Shown: piece by piece, positions 8,134-16,672 of the stretch
Layout: each line of letters opens with the position of its first letter
Numbering within the stretch: position 1 is the stretch's first letter
From: Microbispora hainanensis
GTDB taxonomy: Bacteria; Actinomycetota; Actinomycetes; Streptosporangiales; Streptosporangiaceae
DNA length: 64,000 nt
Direction: 5' to 3'
NCBI RefSeq assembly: GCF_036186745.1
Contig: NZ_CP108086.1
Location: forward strand, 248,001 to 312,000
Program-made: the position numbers and the translations under genes
Notes under the pieces: generated by a model
Told to the model about the DNA's origin: nothing
Seen by the model: only the letters and a program-made list of their open reading frames with translations
Databases searched by the model: none

Positions 8134-8976
8134 TCACCCACCGTGGCCGAGACGGTGGCTGATGTCGGCGGCGCCCGCGACGAGCACGGGCGCGAGCTCG
8201 TGCATGCGCTCCTCGCTGAACCGGTAGGCCGGGCCGGAGGCGCTGACGGCGGCCACCACCTCGCCCTCGTGGGAGCGGATGGGCGCGGCGATGGCGTTCA
8301 GCCCGATCTCGTACTCCTCCACGGTGACCGCGTAGCCCTGCCGCAGCGCCTCGGCGAGCTGCCGGCGCAGCTCGCCCGCGTCGGTCACCGTGGCCGGGGT
8401 GAAGCGCTCCAGCCCGGCGGCGGCGATGAGCCGTTCGCGGCGCCGCTCGTCGAGGTGGGCGAGCAGGACCTTGCCGCTCGACGTGGCGTGCAGGGGGGTG
8501 GGCTGGCCCACCCAGTTGTGCGCGGTCACGGCCGCCTGGCCGCGCACCTGGTCGAGGTTGATGGCGTAGTGGGACCGCGCGACGGCGATGTTGACGGTCT
8601 CGCCGATCTCCTCGGCGAGACGCCGGCACACCGGGCGGCTCTGCTGGACGAGGTCGAGCCGCGCGGCCACCCCGGCGGCGAGCCGGACGATGCCGAAGCC
8701 GAGGCGATATTTGCCGCGGTCTTCGGCCTGCTCGGCCAGGCCGCGCGCCTCGAGCGCGCCGAGAAGCCGGAACGCGGTGGACTTGTGGACGCCGATCTCC
8801 GCCGCGACCTCGCTCACGCCGGCCTCGCCGCGCTGGGAGAGGATCTCCAGGATCGTGACGGCCCGGTCCACCGACTGGACGCCGCCGCTTCCCTCGGACC
8901 TCGCGGCGGTCTCGTCGGCCCCCGCGAGATCGGGGTCCGGCGCGTGACGTTGCGAATGCTGCACTCTATTGCGCAT
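8134..8976 (-). CDS. IclR-family transcriptional regulator
   Basis: The protein has up to 280 residues. A winged HTH begins at [19 protein letters not shown] (near residue 36), with the recognition helix in [17 protein letters not shown]. An effector-binding domain follows ([48 protein letters not shown]), all typical of IclR. The gene is divergent from betA with only 29 bp between ATG 8976 and ATG 9006. An inverted repeat at 8967-8983 overlaps the ATG, so translation may really begin at the GTG at 8964 or later. It probably controls betA-betB and, by the shared motif, the ferredoxin pair. Confidence 0.9.
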   Translation of the reverse strand: MRNRVQHSQRHAPDPDLAGADETAARSEGSGGVQSVDRAVTILEILSQRGEAGVSEVAAEIGVHKSTAFRLLGALEARGLAEQAEDRGKYRLGFGIVRLAAGVAARLDLVQQSRPVCRRLAEEIGETVNIAVARSHYAINLDQVRGQAAVTAHNWVGQPTPLHATSSGKVLLAHLDERRRERLIAAAGLERFTPATVTDAGELRRQLAEALRQGYAVTVEEYEIGLNAIAAPIRSHEGEVVAAVSASGPAYRFSEERMHELAPVLVAGAADISHRLGHGG

Positions 8977-8983
8977 ATCAATA
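8967..8983. promoter_or_regulatory. inverted repeat in the IclR/betA divergent region
   Basis: TATTG-CGCATAT-CAATA (5-7-5) sits between the two genes. Its centre includes TTGCGCATA (8969-8977), which is repeated upstream of the Rieske ferredoxin. The length and position fit an autoregulatory IclR operator. Confidence 0.45.
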
Positions 8984-9005
8984 TCATCCTGCCCGGGAGG
9001 CGGAC

Positions 9006-10640
9006 ATGTATGACTTTGTCATCGTCGGTGGTGGATCAGCGGGGAGCGCGCTCGCGAACCGGCTGTCGGCCGACCCCTCGAACCGCGTGCTCGTGCTGGA
9101 GGCGGGCCGTCCCGACTACCTGTGGGACGTGTTCATCCACATGCCCGCGGCGCTGATGTTCCCCATCGGCAGCCGGTTCTACGACTGGAAGTACGAGTCC
9201 GAGCCCGAGCCCTACATGCACGGCCGGCGGATCTACCACGCCCGCGGGAAGGTCCTCGGCGGGTCGAGCAGCATCAACGGCATGATCTTCCAGCGCGGCA
9301 ACCCGATGGACTACGAGCGCTGGGGCGCCGATCCGGGCATGGAGACCTGGGACTTCGCGCACTGCCTGCCGTACTTCAAGCGGATGGAGAACTGCCTGGC
9401 CGCCGACCCGTCCGACCCGATGCGCGGGCACGACGGGCCGCTGGTGCTGGAGCGCGGCCCGGCGAAGAACCCGCTGTTCAAGGCGTTCTTCGAGGCCGTG
9501 CAGCAGGCGGGCTACCCGCTGACCGACGACGTGAACGGCTACCGCCAGGAGGGCTTCGCGCCGTTCGACCGCAACCTGCGCCGCGGGCGCCGCCTGTCGG
9601 CCGCCCGGGCCTACCTCCACCCCGTGATGGACCGCCCGAACCTCACGGTCAAGACCCGGGCGTTCGTCACGAAGATCCTGTTCGAGGGCAAGCGCGCGGT
9701 CGGCGTCGAGTTCGACGGCAAGCGGGTGCGGGCCGGGGAGGTCATCCTCTGCGGCGGCGCGATCAACTCCCCGCAGCTCCTGCAGCTGTCCGGCGTGGGC
9801 GACGCCGACCACCTGAAGGCGCACGGCATCGACGTGGTCCACGACCTGCCCGGCGTGGGCGAGAACCTCCAGGACCACCTGGAGGTCTACATCCAGTACG
9901 CCTGCAAGCAGCCGGTGTCGATGCAGCCCGCGATGAAGTGGCGCAACCGGCCGATGGTCGGCGCCCAGTGGCTGTTCCTGCGCAAGGGCCCCGGCGCGAC
10001 CAACCACTTCGAGGCCGGCGGCTTCGTGCGCGGCAACGAGGACGTCGACTACCCCAACCTGATGTTCCACTTCCTGCCCGTCGCCGTACGGTATGACGGC
10101 AGCGCGCCGGCCGGCGGGCACGGCTACCAGGTGCACATCGGGCCGATGTACTCCGACGCCCGCGGCTCCGTGAAGATCAAGAGCGCCGACCCCCGGGTGA
10201 AGCCCGCGCTGCGGTTCAACTACCTGTCCACCGACCAGGACCGCCGCGAGTGGGTCGAGGCCGTACGAGTGGCCCGCGACATCCTCAACCAGCCCGCCAT
10301 GGACGCGTTCAACGGCGGCGAGCTGTCGCCCGGCCTTGAGGTCGAGACCGACGAGCAGATCCTCGACTGGGTGGCCAAGGACGGCGAGACCGCGCTGCAC
10401 CCCTCCTGCACGGCCAAGATGGGCGTGGACGAGATGTCCGTGGTCGACCCGCTGACGATGCGAGTGCACGGCCTGGAGGGCCTGCGGGTCGTGGACGCCT
10501 CGGTCATGCCGTACGTGACGAACGGCAACATCTACGCGCCCGTGATGATGGTCGCGGAGAAGGCGGCCGACCTGATCCTCGGTAACACTCCCCTGGCCCC
10601 CGAGCCGGTGGAGTTCTACCGGCACAGGAAGGACGCCTGA
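9006..10640 (+). CDS. betA: choline dehydrogenase-like GMC oxidoreductase
   Basis: The protein has 544 residues. It carries an N-terminal FAD-binding motif ([19 protein letters not shown]), GMC signature 1 ([19 protein letters not shown], about residue 80), GMC signature 2 ([15 protein letters not shown], about 250) and a C-terminal catalytic region with HPSCTAKMG (His of the active site) and [12 protein letters not shown]. These match membrane-associated choline dehydrogenase, which oxidises choline to betaine aldehyde and on to betaine. A GGGAGG site precedes the ATG. The next gene, an aldehyde dehydrogenase, begins one base after the stop, supporting the choline-to-betaine route. Confidence 0.9.
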   Translation: MYDFVIVGGGSAGSALANRLSADPSNRVLVLEAGRPDYLWDVFIHMPAALMFPIGSRFYDWKYESEPEPYMHGRRIYHARGKVLGGSSSINGMIFQRGNPMDYERWGADPGMETWDFAHCLPYFKRMENCLAADPSDPMRGHDGPLVLERGPAKNPLFKAFFEAVQQAGYPLTDDVNGYRQEGFAPFDRNLRRGRRLSAARAYLHPVMDRPNLTVKTRAFVTKILFEGKRAVGVEFDGKRVRAGEVILCGGAINSPQLLQLSGVGDADHLKAHGIDVVHDLPGVGENLQDHLEVYIQYACKQPVSMQPAMKWRNRPMVGAQWLFLRKGPGATNHFEAGGFVRGNEDVDYPNLMFHFLPVAVRYDGSAPAGGHGYQVHIGPMYSDARGSVKIKSADPRVKPALRFNYLSTDQDRREWVEAVRVARDILNQPAMDAFNGGELSPGLEVETDEQILDWVAKDGETALHPSCTAKMGVDEMSVVDPLTMRVHGLEGLRVVDASVMPYVTNGNIYAPVMMVAEKAADLILGNTPLAPEPVEFYRHRKDA

Positions 10641-10641
10641 G

Positions 10642-12099
10642 ATGAAGGACCTGCACATCGGCGGGGAGTGGCGCGACGCTGCCGAGGGCGGCCGGCGCGA
10701 GATCCACTGCCCGGCCGACGGGCGGCACGTGGCCACGGTCGCGGAGGCCACCCGCGCCGACACCGAGGCCGCGATCGCGGCGGCCCGGCGGGCGTTCGAC
10801 GATGGCCCGTGGCCGCGTACGCCGGAGCGGGAGCGCGGGGCGCTGCTGCTGCGGGTGGCCGCTCTGCTGGAGCGCGACAAGGCCGAGATCGCGCGGGCGG
10901 AGTCGCTGGACACCGGCAAGCGCCTGGTGGAAAGCGAGTATGACGTCGACGACGTGATCGCGTGTTTCCGCTACTTCGGCGGGATCGCGGGCACGGACGC
11001 GGGCCGGGTGGTCGACACCGGGCGCGCCGACGCGATCAGCCGGGTGGTGTACGAGCCGGTCGGCGTCTGCGGCCTGATCACGCCGTGGAACTACCCGCTG
11101 CTGCAGACCTCCTGGAAGGTGGCGCCCGCGCTGGTGGCCGGGAACACCTTCGTGCTCAAGCCGAGCGAGCTGACCCCGTCGACCGCGATCCTGCTGATGC
11201 GGCTGCTGGAGGAGGCGGGCCTGCCCCCGGGCGTGGGCAACCTCGTGCTCGGGGCCGGCGCGGAGGCGGGCGCGCCGCTGGCCGAGCACCCGGACGTCGA
11301 CCTGGTCTCGTTCACCGGCGGGCCGGCGACGGGCCGGTGGATCATGGCCGCCGCCGCGCGGACGGTCAAGCGGGTCGCCCTGGAGCTGGGCGGCAAGAAC
11401 CCCAACATCGTCTTCGCCGACGCGGACTTCGACACCGCGGTCGACTTCGCCGTGACCGCCGTCTTCCTGCACTCGGGGCAGGTCTGCTCGGCCGGTGCGC
11501 GGCTGCTGGTGGAGGACTCCATCCACGAGAAGTTCGTGGACGCGGTGGTGCGCCGGGCCGAGCGGATCAGGCTGGGCGGGCCGTTCGACCCCGAGGCCGA
11601 GACCGGGCCGCTGATCTCTGCCGCGCATCTGGCCAAGGTCGAGGCGTACGTCGAGGCGGGGATCGCCGAGGGCGCGAAACTGCGCTGCGGCGGGCGGCGG
11701 CTGGAGGGCGAGGGCTACTTCTTCCCGCCGACCGTGCTGGACGGCTGCCACCGCGACATGCGGGTCGTCCGGGAGGAGTCGTTCGGGCCGGTGCTGACGG
11801 TGGAGCGGTTCTCCGGTGAGGACGAGGCCGTCGCGCTGGGCAACGACACCGACTATGGCCTCGCCGGGGCCGTGTGGACGACCGACGCGGGCAAGGCGCA
11901 GCGGGTGGCCGCCCGGCTGCGGCACGGCACCGTGTGGATCAACGACTATCACCCCTATGTGCCGCAGGCGGAGTGGGGCGGGTTCAAGCAGTCGGGCGTC
12001 GGCCGGGAGCTCGGCCCGACCGGCCTGAACGAATACCGCGAGATCAAGCACATCTGGCAGAACACCGATCCCCGCCCCCAGCACTGGTTCCGCCCCTGA
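10642..12099 (+). CDS. betB: betaine-aldehyde dehydrogenase
   Basis: The protein has 485 residues, the usual ALDH length. Visible landmarks are TPWNYPLLQTSWKVAPALVA (cofactor channel), the active-site Glu in ALELGGKNPNIVF (about 253), the catalytic Cys in SGQVCSAGARLLV (about 287), and EESFGPVLTVERF. With BetA directly upstream (1-nt gap) the natural reaction is NAD(P)+-dependent oxidation of betaine aldehyde to glycine betaine, used either as osmoprotectant or carbon source. The stop is 1 bp from the stop of the convergent hydrolase gene, with no terminator visible between. Confidence 0.9.
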   Translation: MKDLHIGGEWRDAAEGGRREIHCPADGRHVATVAEATRADTEAAIAAARRAFDDGPWPRTPERERGALLLRVAALLERDKAEIARAESLDTGKRLVESEYDVDDVIACFRYFGGIAGTDAGRVVDTGRADAISRVVYEPVGVCGLITPWNYPLLQTSWKVAPALVAGNTFVLKPSELTPSTAILLMRLLEEAGLPPGVGNLVLGAGAEAGAPLAEHPDVDLVSFTGGPATGRWIMAAAARTVKRVALELGGKNPNIVFADADFDTAVDFAVTAVFLHSGQVCSAGARLLVEDSIHEKFVDAVVRRAERIRLGGPFDPEAETGPLISAAHLAKVEAYVEAGIAEGAKLRCGGRRLEGEGYFFPPTVLDGCHRDMRVVREESFGPVLTVERFSGEDEAVALGNDTDYGLAGAVWTTDAGKAQRVAARLRHGTVWINDYHPYVPQAEWGGFKQSGVGRELGPTGLNEYREIKHIWQNTDPRPQHWFRP

Positions 12100-12100
12100 G

Positions 12101-12970
12101 TCAGGCGCCGTACGCGGCGAGGAACTCCCCGATGCGCGCGTCCATCTCGGGCGGCGCCGCGAGGGGCAGGGTGTGATGGGTGGCCCCGGGCAGCACGGCC
12201 GTCTCCACGCGCGGCAGGAGCGCCGCGGCGGAGGCGGCCACCCGGCCGATGTCGTGCGCCCTGCTGCGCTCGGCCAGAAGAAGAAGCACCGGAAGCCGCA
12301 GCGCCCGCAGCGCCTCCGGGGCGGGACGCGGCCCGGTCAGGGGTCGGGCGGCGGGGAAGGCGGCGGCCAGGTCGTAGAGGCGCAGCCACGTCTCGTCGAG
12401 CGCCGCGTGCCCCGTCTCCCAGGCGAGGAACGCGCGGCGCCGCCGTACGGTCGGGTGGAGCAGCATCGGCAGGGCGCGCAGCAGGTAGCGGCGGGAGAAC
12501 CCGGCGAAGCAGTTGGTCGGATCGACCAGCACCAGGGCCCGCACCCTGCCGGGCGCGTGCCCCGCGTGATGGAGCGCGTAGTGGAGTGCGCTCCACGCGC
12601 CGTAGGAATGGCCGCACAGAAACACCCGTGAGGCGCCGAGCCCGTCGAGCACGGCGTCGAGCCAGGCCATCTGGTCGCCGAGTTTCCGGATCGGCCGCTC
12701 GCCGGCGACGCTGCGTCCCGCGTCGCCGACGGTGTCGACCGCGTGCACGCGGTAGGCCGTGCCGAGCGCCGTCGCCGTGCCGTACCAGACGGTCGAGGTG
12801 GTCCCGCCTCCGTGCAGGAGGACCACCGGCGGCGCGTCCGCGGGGCCGACGGAGTTGACGTGGGTCGTGCCGTACGGCGTGCGGATCTCCGCCTGCTCGG
12901 TGGAGGCGGGCCAGCGCGCCGCCAGGACGGCGTCGTAGGCCGCGAGAAACCCGTCGTCAGCGCTCGTCAT
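12101..12970 (-). CDS. alpha/beta hydrolase
   Basis: The protein has 289 residues. The fold is marked by the oxyanion strand VVLLHGGGTTSTVWYG (near residue 50), the nucleophile elbow FLCGHSYGAWSAL (Ser near 120) and a C-terminal catalytic His in LPGATHHTLPL. Between elbow and His lies a cap region of ~90 residues. Substrate unknown. It diverges from a MarR-type regulator with a perfect operator between them (13003-13019), the common arrangement in which the regulator represses the enzyme gene until a phenolic or lipophilic ligand is present. Confidence 0.85.
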   Translation of the reverse strand: MTSADDGFLAAYDAVLAARWPASTEQAEIRTPYGTTHVNSVGPADAPPVVLLHGGGTTSTVWYGTATALGTAYRVHAVDTVGDAGRSVAGERPIRKLGDQMAWLDAVLDGLGASRVFLCGHSYGAWSALHYALHHAGHAPGRVRALVLVDPTNCFAGFSRRYLLRALPMLLHPTVRRRRAFLAWETGHAALDETWLRLYDLAAAFPAARPLTGPRPAPEALRALRLPVLLLLAERSRAHDIGRVAASAAALLPRVETAVLPGATHHTLPLAAPPEMDARIGEFLAAYGA

Positions 12971-13002
12971 GCCTGCCCCTCACAATGTCTCGCTAAGCAA
13001 TA

Positions 13003-13019
13003 ATCTCGTTGAACGAGAT
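13003..13019. promoter_or_regulatory. 17-bp MarR-type operator
   Basis: ATCTCGTT-G-AACGAGAT is a perfect palindrome around one central base; outer bases 13000-13001 and 13021-13022 also pair. It lies between the divergent hydrolase (start 12970) and MarR gene (start 13034), 14 bp from the latter, so one bound dimer could block both promoters. Confidence 0.75.
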
Positions 13020-13033
13020 AATAGGAGTGGGTC

Positions 13034-13483
13034 ATGTCGGGTGGGCACGAGGGTCCGGAGATGGAGATCTTCCATCTGCTGCGGGCGGTCACGGTGGAAT
13101 ACGGCCTGCGGCAGGCGGAGTTCGCGGCCGAGCACGGCATGCACGTCACCGACGTGCGGGCGCTCATCTGCCTGCTCGACGCGGAGCGGGCCGGGATCGA
13201 CGCCACGGCAGGCTTCCTCGGCGCCGGGCTTGGCCTCAACTCGGCGGGCACCACGGGGGTCGTCGACCGGCTCGAACGGCTCGGCCTGGTCAGCCGGGTC
13301 CGCGACGTCAAGGACCGGCGGCGGGTCCTGCTGAGAGTCGAAGACCGCGCCAAGGAACTGGGGTGGCGCCACTTCGGGCCGCTCATCGACACGGCGGTCA
13401 CGGTCCTGTCCGGTTTCGACGAACGGGAGACGGCCGCGGTGCGCCACTTCCTCCGTACGACGCTCGACGCGTTGCGGACGTGA
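13034..13483 (+). CDS. MarR-family transcriptional regulator
   Basis: The protein has 149 residues. The winged helix-turn-helix is seen at MHVTDVRALICLLDAERAG and, as recognition helix, GLNSAGTTGVVDRLERLGLV (residues ~72-95), followed by the wing motif RVRDVKDRRRVLLRV, the D-x-R-D/R-R core diagnostic of MarR. N- and C-terminal helices would form the dimer interface. Position next to a matching palindrome and a divergent hydrolase gene suggests local repression and autoregulation. Ribosome site ATAGGAGTGG (13020s) precedes the ATG. Confidence 0.9.
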   Translation: MSGGHEGPEMEIFHLLRAVTVEYGLRQAEFAAEHGMHVTDVRALICLLDAERAGIDATAGFLGAGLGLNSAGTTGVVDRLERLGLVSRVRDVKDRRRVLLRVEDRAKELGWRHFGPLIDTAVTVLSGFDERETAAVRHFLRTTLDALRT

Positions 13484-13500
13484 AGGCGCATGCTGGGGGC

Positions 13501-14220
13501 ATGGACGTGTCCGTACGCTTCTCGCCCGAGCTGTGGATCTTCCTCGCGCCGCGCAACCGGCGGCCCGAGGTGGCCGTGCCGTACGACGGGACGTCCTCGC
13601 TCGGCCACCTGATCGAGTCGGCGGGCGTGCCGCTGACCGAGGCCGGCACATTCCTGGCGGGTGGCCGCCCGGTCGAGCGGTCGTACCGGCCGGGCCCGGA
13701 CGAGGTGGTGGAGGTGCCGCCCGTGCCCAGGCCGCAGGCCGTGCCCGACTGCCGGTTCGTCCTCGACGTCCACCTGGGGACGCTGGCGCGGCGGCTGCGC
13801 CTGGTCGGCCTGGACACCGCCTATCGCAACGACATGGACGACGACGCCCTGATCGAGCAGGCCGACGCCGAAGACCGGGTGCTGCTCACGCAGGACCGGG
13901 GCATCCTGCGGCGCCGGTCGCTGCGGCACGGCGCGTACGTGCGCGGGGCCAGGCCGGACGACCAGTTCCTCGATGTGCTCGACCGCTTCCGGCCGCCGCT
14001 GGCCCCGTGGACCCGATGCACGGCCTGCAACGGGCGGCTCGCCCCGGTCGGCAAGGCCGAGGTGGAGGACGCGCTTGAGCCCGGCACGCGGCGCAGCTAT
14101 GACGAGTTCGCCCGCTGCCTCGACTGCGGCCGGATCTACTGGCGGGGCGCCCACGGCGGCGACCTCGCGGCCGTCGTCGGCCGCGCCCTCCACGCCGTAC
14201 GTGCCGGTCAGCGGTCATGA
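13501..14220 (+). CDS. Mut7-C RNase domain protein with ubiquitin-like N-terminus
   Basis: The protein has 239 residues. Residues ~1-75 look like the ubiquitin-like domain often fused to Mut7-C proteins (VSVRFSPELWIFL, then GGRPVERSYRPGPDEVVEVPP). The Mut7-C part follows: FVLDVHLGTLARRLRLVGLD with conserved Asp, RNDMDDDALIEQA, and DRVLLTQDRGILRR, a PIN-like nuclease core. It ends in a zinc ribbon with two Cys pairs, CTACNG and CLDCGRIYWRG. The family is thought to act on RNA; the substrate is not known. The ATG has a GGGGG ribosome site and lies 18 nt after the MarR stop, so it may be co-transcribed with it. Confidence 0.85.
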   Translation: MDVSVRFSPELWIFLAPRNRRPEVAVPYDGTSSLGHLIESAGVPLTEAGTFLAGGRPVERSYRPGPDEVVEVPPVPRPQAVPDCRFVLDVHLGTLARRLRLVGLDTAYRNDMDDDALIEQADAEDRVLLTQDRGILRRRSLRHGAYVRGARPDDQFLDVLDRFRPPLAPWTRCTACNGRLAPVGKAEVEDALEPGTRRSYDEFARCLDCGRIYWRGAHGGDLAAVVGRALHAVRAGQRS

Positions 14221-14223
14221 GTT

Positions 14224-14246
14224 GCGTCTCCCGTAAGGGGAGACGC
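14224..14246. promoter_or_regulatory. 23-bp MerR-type palindrome
   Basis: GCGTCTCCC (14224-14232) and GGGAGACGC (14238-14246) are perfect 9-bp arms around GTAAG. It sits 12 bp before the MerR start at ATG 14259. MerR proteins bind such palindromes between -35 and -10; this one is probably the autoregulatory site. It also argues against the upstream in-frame start at 14217, which would put the operator inside the coding region. Confidence 0.7.
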
Positions 14247-14258
14247 GAGGGTGGGGGC

Positions 14259-15176
14259 ATGGACGGCGACACGCTCTATTCGATCGGTGAGCTGGCACGG
14301 CGGACCGGGCTGACGGTCAAGGCCGTCCGGTTCTACGCCGACCGCGGGATCGTGCCGCCCACCGGCCGCAGCCCGGCCGGCCACCGCCTCTACGACGCCG
14401 ACGCCGCCGCCCGGCTCGAGCTCGTACGGACCCTGCGTGACCTGGGGATCGACCTGCCCACGATCCGGCGGGTCCTCGACCGGGAGCTGTCCCTGGCCCA
14501 GGTCGCGGCGGCGCACGCCGAGGCGCTGGCGACGCAGATCCGGGTGCTGCGCCTGCGGCGCGCGGTGGCGACGGCGGTGGCACGGCGCGGCTCCACCCCA
14601 GAGGAGATGGATCTCATGCACAGACTCGCCAGGCTTTCCGCGGACGAACGGCGACGCCTGATCGGCGGCTTTCTCGACGCCGCGTTCGGCGGCCTGGACG
14701 CGGACCTGACCGGAGTCAGGCGCACGATGACCCCCGAGCTGCCCGACGACCCCGAGGACGAGCAGGTCGAGGCGTGGATCGAGCTGGCCGGGCTGGCCCG
14801 CGACCCGGAGTTCGGCGCGCTCATGCGACGCCTGGCCGAACAGATCGTGGCCGACCAGGGCCGGGGGAACGTCCCACGCCCGGACGCGGTGGCGATCGTG
14901 CGCGACCACGTCGCCCCCGCGTTGGCCGCCGGCGCCGACCCCGCCTCACCGCAGGCCGCCGCGATCGTCGCCGCCGCGACCGCGCGGTACGCCTCCCTCG
15001 TCGGCCGGCCGGACGACGCCGCCCTCCGGCACCGGCTCCTGGCCCAGATCGACACCGCCCGGGACCCGCGCCGCCAGACGTACGTCCGGCTGCTCGCCGT
15101 GGTCAACGGCTGGCCGCCCCCGGACGACCCGACCCGCGCCCTCACCTGGTTCGCCGACGCCCTGCGCGCTTCGTGA
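14259..15176 (+). CDS. MerR-family regulator with unknown C-terminal domain
   Basis: The protein has 305 residues from ATG 14259. The MerR HTH is at the N-terminus: YSIGELARRTGLTVKAVRFYADRGIVPP, then GHRLYDADAAARLELVRTLRDLG, and a dimerisation helix to about residue 110. The remaining ~190 residues are helical and Asp/Ala-rich without a motif I recognise; no Cys cluster for metals and no GyrI-like fold is evident, so the ligand is probably a small organic molecule. A perfect palindrome lies directly upstream. No obvious target gene other than itself and the following DUF6461-like gene is adjacent. Confidence 0.85.
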   Translation: MDGDTLYSIGELARRTGLTVKAVRFYADRGIVPPTGRSPAGHRLYDADAAARLELVRTLRDLGIDLPTIRRVLDRELSLAQVAAAHAEALATQIRVLRLRRAVATAVARRGSTPEEMDLMHRLARLSADERRRLIGGFLDAAFGGLDADLTGVRRTMTPELPDDPEDEQVEAWIELAGLARDPEFGALMRRLAEQIVADQGRGNVPRPDAVAIVRDHVAPALAAGADPASPQAAAIVAAATARYASLVGRPDDAALRHRLLAQIDTARDPRRQTYVRLLAVVNGWPPPDDPTRALTWFADALRAS

Positions 15177-15242
15177 GACACGCCCCGGCCCCTCCTGCGA
15201 AGATCACTCCGATATGTCGCCGCGCGCTCCGGAGTGTCCGCC

Positions 15243-16376
15243 ATGACCGATGGCCGCCCAGCCTTCACCGAGGTGTTCGCCCACTACCGCGAGCTGCTGC
15301 GGAAGGAGCCGTGGCTGGAGACGGCCATCTGCTGGACGGTCGTCGTCCCGCACGAGCCCAGGCCGTTCTCCATCACCGGCATCGGAGCGCTGGTCAGCGG
15401 CGGAACCCCGCACGAGGTGCACGAGGCCGCCCCGCTGGAGGCCCTCCCCTTCCTCGACGGGGTCCATCCGATGTCGGTGGCGCCCGTGGGCCCGGCCGTG
15501 ATGCTGTTCGAGAACAACGGAATCCTGGGCACCCAGCCCCACGTGCTGCGGCGGCTCAGCCGCGACGCACGGGTGTGCGGCGTCTACTGGAACGTGGAGG
15601 GCGACAACAGGCTGAACTACGCGGCCGGCGGTCGAGTGCTGGCCTCCCTCGACGCGATGTTCTGGGACGAGTGGACCGGCGACGACATCGCGGTGCTCGA
15701 ACCCGAGCTGCGCGCCATGACCGAGCTGCCGGCCGGGGACGAGGACGACTGGCAGGCCGCCGCGATGGCCGTGGTCGAGCTGGTGACGGGGGTGCGGCTC
15801 ACCGCCGAATGGCTGTCAGGGACGCATCCCTACCTCACCTTCCAGTGGCCCCTCGCGACGGAGCCGCCCGCGCCCGAGGAGCTCGCCGAACATCGCAACG
15901 ACCCGGAGGTGCGGCTGAGGGACGCGGTCGAGGCCGCGCCGGAGTCGCGGCAGTTCGCCGCGCTCGCGCACCTGGCCGAGCTGCTCGCCGACCGGTTCCG
16001 CCTGGGCGGGTTCCCCGTCGTACGGGACGTATTGGCCGACCTCGCGTCGGGGCGGCGTGCCGGGGCGCAGCGAGTCGGAGAACTGGCCGAACGGCTCGTG
16101 GCGCCGCTGGCCCAGGAAGTCTTCCACGACGACGAGGAGGACGGGGAGGAGAACAGCGCGGACGACCTGTCGTTCGAGCAGGACCCGGCATGGCAGCGGA
16201 TGCAGGCGGGGATCGCCCTGCAGATCGCCGCCCGCGGCCCGAAGGGCGCCGCCCTGACGGCCGTCGACATTCCGATGGTGTTCGACGCCTACCATCACGC
16301 CGGTCTGGCCCTGGGCGACGACTGGCCGGCGGCCCGCGAGACCCTCCGCCAGATCCTGTCCGCCACGGACGCCTGA
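15243..16376 (+). CDS. DUF6461-like protein of unknown function
   Basis: The protein has 377 residues from ATG 15243, chosen because GGAG at 15231-15234 is correctly spaced; an in-frame GTG at 15234 overlaps that site. The N-terminal ~175 residues (WTVVVPHEPRPFSITGIG, VMLFENNGILGT, GVYWNVEGDNRLNYAAGG, FEN/NG and W-N-V-E motifs) resemble the DUF6461 family found widely in actinomycetes. The C-terminal half is acidic and helical, with a run DDEEDGEENSADD near residue 300. No catalytic motif, signal peptide or membrane segment is seen. Role unknown. Confidence 0.65.
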   Translation: MTDGRPAFTEVFAHYRELLRKEPWLETAICWTVVVPHEPRPFSITGIGALVSGGTPHEVHEAAPLEALPFLDGVHPMSVAPVGPAVMLFENNGILGTQPHVLRRLSRDARVCGVYWNVEGDNRLNYAAGGRVLASLDAMFWDEWTGDDIAVLEPELRAMTELPAGDEDDWQAAAMAVVELVTGVRLTAEWLSGTHPYLTFQWPLATEPPAPEELAEHRNDPEVRLRDAVEAAPESRQFAALAHLAELLADRFRLGGFPVVRDVLADLASGRRAGAQRVGELAERLVAPLAQEVFHDDEEDGEENSADDLSFEQDPAWQRMQAGIALQIAARGPKGAALTAVDIPMVFDAYHHAGLALGDDWPAARETLRQILSATDA

Positions 16377-16387
16377 ACACCGCAGCC

Positions 16388-16534
16388 TCACGATCCGTTT
16401 GCCTTCGCCGGGTCGGCGACCAGCCCACCGATGACCGCGAACACCGCACCGATCGCCGCCATGTACAGCCCAGGGCCGACGCTGCTGCCATGAACGCCGA
16501 CGACGACGCCGGAAGCTGCCGACCCCACCTGTCG
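16388..16534 (-). pseudogene. remnant of a small membrane protein (C-terminal helix only)
   Basis: Read on the minus strand, a stretch ending at TGA (16388-16390) encodes about 48 residues including GLYMAAIGAVFAVIGGLVAD, a convincing transmembrane helix, and ends in AKANGS. An in-frame stop lies directly upstream and there is no start or ribosome site, so this looks like the 3' remnant of a decayed membrane-protein gene rather than a live gene. Codon bias of the remnant is normal for the window. Confidence 0.3.
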
Positions 16535-16672
16535 TCATCGACCAACTGTGCCAACGTTCCAATTCAGGGGGTAGGCGCGGACGAGTGCCAGGCCCGGCGC
16601 ACCGTGGCCTCATCCGGCCGACGTCGGCTGTGGGCGACCAGGCCGGCCGGCAGGGCGTACATGGCAGGGGGA

